Below, piece by piece: positions 58,152 through 64,000 of a stretch of 64,000 bases of DNA (within the stretch, counting starts at the first letter, position 1; every line of letters starts with the position of its first letter). The stretch covers positions 1,922,001 to 1,986,000 of the forward strand of contig NZ_CP114905.1 of assembly GCF_027497195.1 (NCBI RefSeq). The letters are read 5' to 3'. Position numbers and translations under genes: made by a program. Below the pieces are notes generated by a model that was not told the DNA's origin, ran no database searches, and was given only the letters and a program-made list of their open reading frames with translations. Origin of the DNA: Streptomyces sp. WMMC500. GTDB taxonomy: Bacteria; Actinomycetota; Actinomycetes; Streptomycetales; Streptomycetaceae.

Positions 58152-60836
58152 CTAGGACCATCCGAGGTGGTCCCGCGCCTCGGCGACCGTGTCCGGATCG
58201 ACGACGCCGGCCTGCGCCAGCCGGTCCAGGGCGGCGACGGTGATCGACTCGGCGTCCACCCGGAAGTAGCGCCGTACGGCGTCGCGGGTGTCCGACAGGC
58301 CGAAGCCGTCGGTGCCCAGGGACGAGTAGTCCCGTCCGACCCACTGGCTGATCTGGTCGGGCACCTGCCGCATCCAGTCGCTGACCGCGAGGACGGGACC
58401 CGTCGCGTCCCGCAGGGCGGCCGTCACGTACGGGGTCCGCGGCTCACCCCGCAGCCTGGCCCGGTCGGCGTCCAGCGCGTCGCGGCGCAGTTCGGTCCAG
58501 GAGGTCACCGACCAGACGTCCGCCAGGACGCCCCACCGCGCGGCCAGGAGTTCCTGGGCCTCCAGCGCCCAGTGGACGGCCGTGCCCGACGCCAGCAACT
58601 GGATCCGCGGGCCCCCGTCGTGCGGCCGGGCCCGCCGGAACCGGTACATGCCCCGCACGACGCCCTCCTCGACGCCGGGTTCCGCGGGGACGGCCGGCTG
58701 CCGCTTGGGCTCGTTGTAGACGGTGAGGTAGTAGAAGACGTCCTCGGGCCGGTCGCCGTACATGCGGCGCAGTCCCTCGCGGACGATCACCGCGATCTCG
58801 AAGGCGAAGGCCGGGTCGTAGCACACCGCCGCCGGGTTCGTGGACGCCAGCAGATGGGAGTGCCCGTCGGCGTGCTGCAGTCCCTCCCCGGTCATGGTGG
58901 TGCGGCCGGCCGTCGCCCCGATGACGAACCCGCGGCCCAGTTGGTCGGCCAGGGCCCAGAACTGGTCGCCGGTGCGCTGGAAGCCGAACATGGAGTAGAA
59001 GACGTACAGAGGGATCATCGGCTCGCCGTGGGTGGCGTACGAGGTCGCCGCGGCGGTGAACTCGGCCACCGAGCCCGCTTCCGTGATGCCCTCGTCGATC
59101 AACTGGCCGTCCGTGGCCTCCCGGTAGCTCAGGAGCTGGTCCGCGTCCACCGGCTCGTAGGTCTGCCCGTACGGCGAGTAGATCCCGGCCGTCGGGAAGA
59201 GCGACTCCATGCCGAAGGTGCGCGCCTCGTCGGGGATGATGGGCACCCAGCGCCGCCCCGTCTCCTCGACCCGCATCAGGTCCTTCACCAGCCGGACGAG
59301 CGCCATGGTGGTGGCGACCTCCTGCCGGCCGAAGCCCTTGCGGAGCGCGTCGAACGGCCCCTCCGGCGGCTCCTTCAGCGGCCTGGCCACCACCCTGCGG
59401 ACGGGGACGACACCCTCCAGGGCGGCGCGCCGGTCGCGGAGGTAGCGCACCTCCTCGGAGTCCTCACCCGGGTGCCAGTACGGCACCGAGTCCCCGCTCA
59501 GCGCGCTGTCGGGGATGGGCAGGTCCAGCACGTCGCGCATCTCGCGGAACTGCGCCATGGTGAGCTTCTTCATCTGGTGGTTGGCGTTGCGCGACGCGAA
59601 GTCCCGGCCCAGGGTGTGCCCCTTGACCGTCTGGGCCAGGACGACCGTCGGCGCCCCCCGGTGCTCGACCGCCGCCCGGTAGGCGGCGTACACCTTCAGC
59701 GGCTCGTGCCCGCCGCGCGAGTCGCGGAACAGGTCGGTGATCTGCGCGTCGCCCAGCCCGGCGGCCACGCGCGCGAGCGCGTCGCCGGCGAAGAAGTGCG
59801 CGCGGACGTAGTCGGCGTCGCGCGCGGCGTACGTCTGGAACTGGGCGTCGGGCACCGTGCCGAGCCGCCGGACGAGGGATCCGTCGGCGTCCTGCCGTGG
59901 CAGGGGGTCCCAGGACTCGCCCCAGAGGGTCTTCACCACGTGCCAGCCGGCGCCGCGGAAGCGGGCCTCCAGTTCCTGCACGATCTTGGAGTTCGACCGG
60001 ACCGGGCCGTCCAGCCGCTGCAGGTTGCAGTTGACGACGAAGGTGAGGTTGTCCAGGCCCTCACGGCCGGCGAGTTCCAGCGCCGCCGTCGACTCGGGCT
60101 CGTCCACCTCGCCGTCGCCGAGGAACGCCCACACGTGCGACCCCGACGTGTCCTTGATCCCCCGATGGTGCAGGTACCGGTTGAACCTCGCCTGGTAGAT
60201 GGCGTCCAGCGGGCCCAGCCCCATGGACACCGTCGGGAACTCCCACAGCCACGGCAGCCGCCGGGGGTGCGGATAGGAGGGCAGCCCGTGGCCGTCGGTC
60301 TCGCGCCTGAAGCTGTCCAGTTGGTCCTCGTGCAGCCGGCCCTCCAGGAACACCCGGGCGTAGATGCCGGGCGAGGCGTGGCCCTGGAGGTAGAGCTGGT
60401 CGCCGGAGCCGTCCCGGTCCTTGCCCCGGAAGAAGTGGTGGAACCCGGTCTCGTACAGCCACGCGGCGGACGCGTAGGTGGCGATGTGGCCGCCGAGGCC
60501 GAGGCGGGAGCCCCGGGTCACCATCGCGGCGGCGTTCCACCGGTTGAGCGCGGTGATGCGCGTCTCCAGTGCGAGGTCGCCGGGGTAGGCGGGCTGGGAG
60601 GTCGCCGGGACGGTGTTGATGTAGTCCGTGGAGAGCAGCCCGGGCAGCGTCACACCGGCGCGGGCCGCGTACTCGTGCACCCGGCGCAGCAGGTACGCGG
60701 CCCGTTCGGGCCCCGCGTGCCGGATGACGGCGTCGAGCGACGCCTGCCATTCGCGCGTCTCCTCGGCGTCGGCGTCGGGTAGCTGGTCGAGTTCACTGGC
60801 CGTCGCGGACGTCGTGGGCCGGTTCGGGTCGCTCAT
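58152..60836 (-). CDS. aceE: Pyruvate dehydrogenase E1 component (homodimeric AceE)
   Basis: An 894-residue homodimer-type E1. Hallmarks are [41 protein letters not shown], the thiamine-diphosphate/Mg motif [10 protein letters not shown] with [14 protein letters not shown] and [66 protein letters not shown] and [11 protein letters not shown] follow. It decarboxylates pyruvate and passes the acetyl group to an E2 lipoyl protein. No E2 or E3 gene is present, so it would have to work with partners encoded elsewhere; it may be a second copy in this genome. It lies 35 bp after the NmrA-2 gene on the same strand, and thus behind the TGTCACA-TGTC promoter. ATG 60836 has AAAGG upstream. Confidence 0.94.
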   Translation of the reverse strand: MSDPNRPTTSATASELDQLPDADAEETREWQASLDAVIRHAGPERAAYLLRRVHEYAARAGVTLPGLLSTDYINTVPATSQPAYPGDLALETRITALNRWNAAAMVTRGSRLGLGGHIATYASAAWLYETGFHHFFRGKDRDGSGDQLYLQGHASPGIYARVFLEGRLHEDQLDSFRRETDGHGLPSYPHPRRLPWLWEFPTVSMGLGPLDAIYQARFNRYLHHRGIKDTSGSHVWAFLGDGEVDEPESTAALELAGREGLDNLTFVVNCNLQRLDGPVRSNSKIVQELEARFRGAGWHVVKTLWGESWDPLPRQDADGSLVRRLGTVPDAQFQTYAARDADYVRAHFFAGDALARVAAGLGDAQITDLFRDSRGGHEPLKVYAAYRAAVEHRGAPTVVLAQTVKGHTLGRDFASRNANHQMKKLTMAQFREMRDVLDLPIPDSALSGDSVPYWHPGEDSEEVRYLRDRRAALEGVVPVRRVVARPLKEPPEGPFDALRKGFGRQEVATTMALVRLVKDLMRVEETGRRWVPIIPDEARTFGMESLFPTAGIYSPYGQTYEPVDADQLLSYREATDGQLIDEGITEAGSVAEFTAAATSYATHGEPMIPLYVFYSMFGFQRTGDQFWALADQLGRGFVIGATAGRTTMTGEGLQHADGHSHLLASTNPAAVCYDPAFAFEIAVIVREGLRRMYGDRPEDVFYYLTVYNEPKRQPAVPAEPGVEEGVVRGMYRFRRARPHDGGPRIQLLASGTAVHWALEAQELLAARWGVLADVWSVTSWTELRRDALDADRARLRGEPRTPYVTAALRDATGPVLAVSDWMRQVPDQISQWVGRDYSSLGTDGFGLSDTRDAVRRYFRVDAESITVAALDRLAQAGVVDPDTVAEARDHLGWS

Positions 60837-60871
60837 GGCTGCCTTTCTGCGGGGTGCCGGGGCGAGGCGGG

Positions 60872-61627
60872 TCAGATCCGGGCGAGCCATTCGCCGAACG
60901 TCGTCCGGCCGACGTGGGCCGCGGCCTCCGGAAGCAGCGAGCTCTCCTTCAGCCGCGCGCCAAGGAGCGCGGCCTTCTCGTCGGCCACGACGTCGCGGGT
61001 GTCCCCCCGCGCGGCCAGGAGCTTGGCGACGAACTCGTCGAGGCGGTACTCCTCGGGCCCGGCCACCTCCCGGATGCCGAACAGCGGCGGGCCGACGGCG
61101 ACATGGGCGACCGCGGCGGCGATGTCGTCGGCGGCCACGGGCCGTGTCGGCACGGGCGGGACGCGTACCTCGTCCCGGTGGGGGCCGTCCATGCGAGGGT
61201 CGGCGAGCACCATGGCCTCGATCGATTCGAAGGACAGCGTGGCGCGCACGATCGAGTGCGGGATCACCGAGCGCCGGGCCTGGTCCTCCTGCGACTCCTT
61301 CACGCCGAAGTAGCCCGCGTGCAGCGGGCCGGCTCCCACCATGGACAGCACGACGTGGTGCTCGACGCCCGCCGCGGCGGCTGCCGCCAGGAGATGGGCG
61401 GTGGCGACACGGAAGAAGCGCACCCCCGCCACCATGGACCTGACCGGCGCGTCGGTGACGTCGACCACCACGTCGGCGCCCCGCAGCGCGGCGTCGAGTC
61501 CGCGCCCGGTGCGGACGTTCACACCGTGACCGCGTGACAGGGGCCTGACCTCCACACCCCGCTCACGCAGTCTCGACTCGGTCCTGGCACCGATCAGCCC
61601 GGTGGCCCCTGCGACGACGACCCGCAT
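60872..61627 (-). CDS. NmrA-like NAD(P)-binding epimerase/oxidoreductase 2
   Basis: A 251-residue paralogue of NmrA 1. [22 protein letters not shown] (GATGLIG) is the dinucleotide loop; [23 protein letters not shown] corresponds to LSVVGTDRLQQSGYFRAKKVQED in copy 1, and [14 protein letters not shown] to VEVAGPEEFRLDEI. The Tyr/Lys pair is GYFGVK. ATG 61627 has AGGAAAGG upstream. It is first in an operon with aceE, with an ECF41-like promoter 47 bases before it. As a COE-type epimerase/oxidoreductase it fits the class of genes that ECF41 sigma factors usually control. Confidence 0.85.
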   Translation of the reverse strand: MRVVVAGATGLIGARTESRLRERGVEVRPLSRGHGVNVRTGRGLDAALRGADVVVDVTDAPVRSMVAGVRFFRVATAHLLAAAAAAGVEHHVVLSMVGAGPLHAGYFGVKESQEDQARRSVIPHSIVRATLSFESIEAMVLADPRMDGPHRDEVRVPPVPTRPVAADDIAAAVAHVAVGPPLFGIREVAGPEEYRLDEFVAKLLAARGDTRDVVADEKAALLGARLKESSLLPEAAAHVGRTTFGEWLARI

Positions 61628-61673
61628 ACCGGTCCCTTTCCTGACACCGAAATCAGCCCTGTGCACCGACTAG

Positions 61674-61700
61674 GACAAGACACCGGTGAATGTTGTGACA
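61674..61700 (-). promoter_or_regulatory. ECF41-like promoter, NmrA 2-aceE operon
   Basis: Leftward TGTCACA (61700-61694), 16 bases, TGTC (61677-61674), context CTTGTCCTA. The -10 differs in the first two bases from GGTC, but the spacing and -35 are exact. The 344-bp gap around it (61628-61971) contains no gene apart from this element and the hairpin at 61914-61947. Confidence 0.68.
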
Positions 61701-61913
61701 CATAGGGCCCGACATCCGCGGAGCGGTTCCGGAATGCGGGACGCCGCACGGTCGGCGTCGTGGGCGTTTTCGCAGTTCGGGTCGATTTCCGGGGCGACTT
61801 GAGCCCGGATTCCCCGGTGGGTACTCTGCACACAGTGTTTCCGGCACCGGTTGACACTGTCCTGCTGCAGGTGTCCCGAACGCTCCGCCCGTGCAGTCCC
61901 GCGGGTTGCGGTT

Positions 61914-61947
61914 CCGGGCGCCGCGCCATGCGCGGCGCGGCGCCCGG
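61914..61947 (-). terminator. Strong hairpin after small coiled-coil gene
   Basis: CCGGGCGCCGCGCC (61914-61927) and its exact reverse complement (61934-61947) make a 14-bp stem with a 6-base loop, 24 bp past the small gene's stop. Confidence 0.75.
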
Positions 61948-61971
61948 GGCCGACGGCGGGGCCCGCGGCCC

Positions 61972-62154
61972 CTACTCGGTCGCGGACGTACGGCGCAGCC
62001 TGCTCAACGCGAGGGAGAGTGCCTCGATGCGGGCGTCGACGGCGTCGATCGCCTCCGCGAGCAGACCGGCGCGGGCCTCCAGCAGGGCCGCTTCGGCGGC
62101 GAGGCGGACACCCGTGGCGGCGTGGTCGAAGGGCTCGTCAGTGTCTCGCGGCAT
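61972..62154 (-). CDS. Small coiled-coil protein, unknown
   Basis: A 60-residue protein (or 61 from ATG 62157) rich in Ala/Leu/Arg. It starts MPRDTDEPFDHAATGVRLAAEAALLEAR and continues as a heptad-like helix (LLAEAIDAVDARIEALSLALSRL). No family is recognised. Three features argue it is real: GAAGG just upstream of the start, a strong hairpin 24 bp after the stop, and a TGTCACA-N16-GGTC element 217-243 bases upstream on its strand. The leader is long, so a longer start, for example ATG 62187, cannot be excluded. Its neighbours suggest a small helper in the same stress response, perhaps a binding partner of a WhiB protein. Confidence 0.5.
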   Translation of the reverse strand: MPRDTDEPFDHAATGVRLAAEAALLEARAGLLAEAIDAVDARIEALSLALSRLRRTSATE

Positions 62155-62370
62155 CATGCGACCTTCTGCGCTGGAGCGGACAGTCATGCGAGCCCGGCCG
62201 AGCGGGGACGGGCCGCCGGACGAGCGGTACGCCCGCGCGACCGCACCGGCCGCGGCGACGGCGGCCGGTCGTCGCGCGGAGGCATCTGCGGTTCCAGCCT
62301 CGTGGGCGCATGGCTGCTCCTCTCCCCGGTCCGGCCCGCACGAGCGGAGTGCGGGCCGTCCCGCAGGGGA

Positions 62371-62397
62371 GACCGGGCAGCCCATCGGGGTGTGACA
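62371..62397 (-). promoter_or_regulatory. ECF41-like promoter, small coiled-coil gene
   Basis: Leftward TGTCACA (62397-62391), 16 bases, GGTC (62374-62371), context CCCGGTCTCC. It shares the 459-bp gene-free gap (62155-62613) with the WhiB-2 element on the other strand, about 80 bases away. Confidence 0.72.
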
Positions 62398-62475
62398 TCC
62401 GCGGGTCCGTGGAGCCGGTGCCGCTCGGGGAGACCGCCGCTCGGACGACGCGGACTCGCCCCGCCCCCGGTCGCG

Positions 62476-62502
62476 TGTCACACGGACGCGGGGTGTCCGG
62501 TC
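62476..62502 (+). promoter_or_regulatory. ECF41-like promoter, WhiB 2
   Basis: TGTCACA (62476-62482), 16 bases, GGTC (62499-62502), context TCCGGTCTTA. The WhiB-2 ATG is about 112 bases downstream. Confidence 0.77.
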
Positions 62503-62613
62503 TTACGTGAGAGCCCGAAAGCCCGTCGTCCGGCCGGAGATGACCGCGATCGGGTGCAGAGGGGCTCTCCCTCGATTCAGGCCAGCGGTCGGGACCCTGG
62601 AGGCTGATCTGCC

Positions 62614-62907
62614 ATGCCCGCTTACCGGAGAGATTATCTCGCCTACTGGCGGGAACGGGCCGCGTGCCTGCACGCCGATCCCGAACTGTTCTTCCCCGCC
62701 GGGAACTCCACGCCGACGCTGAACCAGATCGCCGAGGCGAAGACGGTGTGCCGCACCTGCCCCGTCGCGGCGCCGTGTCTCGAATGGGCCCTGCGCCTCG
62801 GGCAGGTGCACGGCATCTGGGGCGGGACGACCGAGCGCGAACGGCGCGAGATGAGGAGGGCCGAGGCGCCGGAGCAGGAAACTCCCACGCCCAGCGAGGC
62901 GGCGTAG
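62614..62907 (+). CDS. WhiB-family iron-sulfur regulator 2
   Basis: A 97-residue WhiB-like protein with Cys18, Cys46, Cys49 and Cys55 in the same C-x27-C-x2-C-x5-C spacing as WhiB 1. It has GIWGG in VHGIWGGTTERERREMRR and a Glu/Pro-rich tail (EAPEQETPTPSEAA). The stretch YWRERAACLHADPELFFPAG is nearly that of WhiB 1, so the two are recent-looking paralogues with different ends. GGAGG lies about ten bases upstream of ATG 62614. It probably responds to redox or NO and has its own ECF41-like promoter. Confidence 0.95.
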   Translation: MPAYRRDYLAYWRERAACLHADPELFFPAGNSTPTLNQIAEAKTVCRTCPVAAPCLEWALRLGQVHGIWGGTTERERREMRRAEAPEQETPTPSEAA

Positions 62908-63005
62908 CGGACGGCCTGACAGCGCGAACGTCCCTTTGCCTACCGCCGGCTCCGCCACGCCGGACTGACGCACGGGTCCGTCCGGGACGTACGGCGACGG
63001 GGTGC

Positions 63006-63032
63006 CGTCACAAACGGGACGGCTGTCCGGTC
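63006..63032 (+). promoter_or_regulatory. ECF41-like promoter, cupin 2
   Basis: CGTCACA (63006-63012), 16 bases, GGTC (63029-63032), context TCCGGTCTCC. The cupin-2 ATG is 37 bases beyond, the usual leader distance. The -35 starts with C, as in the NADH dehydrogenase element. Confidence 0.75.
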
Positions 63033-63068
63033 TCCTCCGTGACGATCACACCGTGTGGAAGGAAAGAC

Positions 63069-63482
63069 ATGACTGCCGAGCACGCACACCTGCCCCCGGG
63101 CGTCGAGATCATCGCCACCCTGGCTGAGGCGACGGACGGGATCCCGGCCGGCGCCGAGGCGAGGACGGTGCGGGTCACCCTGGCGCCCGGCGACACCGGC
63201 GCCCCGCCCCACCGGCACCCGGGACCGCTCTTCGGCTACGTGACCCAGGGAGAGATCCTCTTCGAACTGGAGGGGGAGGCACCCCGGGTGCTCAAGGCCG
63301 GGGACGCCGTCTTCGAACCCGGCGGCGACGTGATCCACTACCAGGGCGCCAACAACCTCCAGGACGCGCAGTCGCAGTTGGTGGTGACCATGTTCGCGCC
63401 CCCGGGCACTCCCGTGCTGACTGTGGTGGGCGCGGAGGAACTGGCCGAACGACGGCACCTGCGCGTCCCCCCGCCCGCCTGA
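63069..63482 (+). CDS. Cupin-domain protein 2
   Basis: A 137-residue single cupin, paralogue of cupin 1. Metal motif GAPPHRHPGPLFGYVTQGEILFELEG and second motif FEPGGDVIHYQGANN are shared in spacing and wording with copy 1, and both end in an EELA(E/Q)R segment. It has no signal peptide. It might bind a metal and a small organic ligand; reaction unknown. GGAAGGAAAGAC precedes ATG 63069. The linked order WhiB 2 - cupin 2 - LAL 2 echoes the cupin, LAL and WhiB genes at 43.8-52 kb. Confidence 0.86.
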   Translation: MTAEHAHLPPGVEIIATLAEATDGIPAGAEARTVRVTLAPGDTGAPPHRHPGPLFGYVTQGEILFELEGEAPRVLKAGDAVFEPGGDVIHYQGANNLQDAQSQLVVTMFAPPGTPVLTVVGAEELAERRHLRVPPPA

Positions 63483-63551
63483 CCGGCGGGGCACGGCCGT
63501 CCGCCAACCGGCCCCCACCACGTAGGACACGCAGTTCGCTAGCATCTTCGC

Positions 63552-64000
63552 GTGGTCATCTCCAGCGAAGACGGCAGAGTGCCCGAAAGCGCGCCCCTGC
63601 GGGGACGCGTCCGCGAGTCGGCCGAGCTGCACGCGATGGTCGAGCGCGCCCGCGCCGGAAAGAGCGGTGCGCTGGTCGTCTCCGGTGAGGCGGGTATCGG
63701 CAAGAGCGCGCTCCTGGAGCGGATGGCGGAGGGTGCCGCGGGCCATGCCCGGATCGAGCGCATGATCGCGCCGGAGTCCGAGATGGAGCTGGCCTACGCG
63801 GGGCTGCATCAGTTGTGCGGACCCCTGATGGGCTCGGCCGGACGCCTGCCGGGCCCGCAGCGCGAGGCGATCGAGACGGCGCTCGGGCTGCGCCAGGGCT
63901 CCGCACCCAGCCCCTTCCTCGTCGGGATCGCCCTGCTCGGGCTGCTCACCGAGGCCGCGGACGAACGGGCGCTCCTCTGCCTCGTCGACGACGCCCAGTG
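63552..64000 (+). CDS. LAL-type LuxR-family ATP-binding regulator 2, 3' end missing
   Basis: The first 149 codons of a LAL regulator are seen, from GTG 63552 to the window end. Walker A is GEAGIGKS (45-52), and Walker B begins ALLCLVDDAQ at the edge. ESEMELAYAGLHQLCGPLM and PFLVGIALLGLL match LAL 1, so the two are paralogues. The rest, including the expected C-terminal helix-turn-helix, lies outside. It is 69 bp after cupin 2 on the same strand; no TGTCACA element is seen in front of it. Confidence 0.85.
   Translation, partial: MVISSEDGRVPESAPLRGRVRESAELHAMVERARAGKSGALVVSGEAGIGKSALLERMAEGAAGHARIERMIAPESEMELAYAGLHQLCGPLMGSAGRLPGPQREAIETALGLRQGSAPSPFLVGIALLGLLTEAADERALLCLVDDAQ

Noticed and set aside
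60648..60676. CGTCACA inside aceE
   Set aside because: No matching -10 at the 16-base distance, and it is within a coding region.
58068..60782. 904-codon open frame on the plus strand over aceE
   Set aside because: Composition is typical of antisense to a high-GC gene; the minus frame is an unmistakable AceE.
1..64000. Mobile element, prophage, integron or tRNA attachment site
   Set aside because: I saw no transposase, integrase, terminal repeats or tRNA gene. Composition and codon use looked even throughout, except the short AT-rich operator near 26.37 kb.

Overview
The window is high-GC actinomycete DNA and almost certainly Streptomyces. The evidence is the strong third-position G/C bias, frequent GTG starts with GGAGG-type ribosome sites, an SsgA-like sporulation protein, two WhiB-family proteins, Tat-exported hydrolases, a GH19 chitinase and LAL-type LuxR regulators. 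I saw no tRNA, rRNA, CRISPR array, transposase or integrase. Genes are cut at both ends: a GT39-like membrane protein at the left and a LAL regulator at the right.

Layout. (1) 1.7-6.1 kb: a translationally coupled acid-sugar operon (KdgT-type permease, DUF1537 kinase, PdxA2 dehydrogenase) followed by its probable GntR/UTRA regulator, with a perfect 10-bp inverted repeat upstream as the likely operator. (2) 6.1-7.5 kb: a glutamine-synthetase-like ligase. (3) 7.7-14.6 kb: a four-gene module of Trypco1-like protein, trypsin-VMAP protein, MoxR AAA+ ATPase and a very large vWA / kinase-like / ParA-like fusion. It matches the vWA-MoxR-VMAP class of NTP-dependent conflict systems. (4) 14.7-34 kb: a polysaccharide-utilisation region with a chitinase, a polysaccharide lyase, two paralogous GH95-like enzymes, a large subtilisin, a ROK regulator, an ABC sugar importer lacking its own ATPase, a Gfo/Idh/MocA oxidoreductase, a third GH95-like enzyme with an inserted F5/8 C domain and a ricin-lectin/lyase fusion. 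(5) 35-39.6 kb: an ABC exporter with a DUF2306 membrane protein and a NarL-type two-component system. (6) 39.9-43.7 kb: a Tat-exported sulfatase and small genes (VOC, DUF5996, UBP zinc finger, SsgA-like).

(7) 43.7-64 kb is the most striking part. Nine promoter-like elements of the form (T/C)GTCACA-N16-(GGTC, CGTC or TGTC), plus one weaker N17 copy, lie upstream of genes on both strands: two cupins, an orphan flavoprotein, WhiB-RraA, a type II NADH dehydrogenase, a patatin/glycosyltransferase operon, an NmrA-aceE operon, a small coiled-coil protein, a second WhiB and probably a second NmrA. TGTCACA / CGTC is, as I recall it, the promoter signature of ECF41 (SigJ-like) sigma factors. A gene for an ECF41-like sigma factor with the GPWLPDP signature sits in the middle of the block, and its regulatory SnoaL-like domain is truncated after the first helix. 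I read the block as a clustered redox/envelope stress regulon built partly from paralogous pairs (two cupins, two WhiBs, two NmrA-like proteins, two LAL regulators). The sequence shows the motif and its positions. The link to this particular sigma factor is inference.
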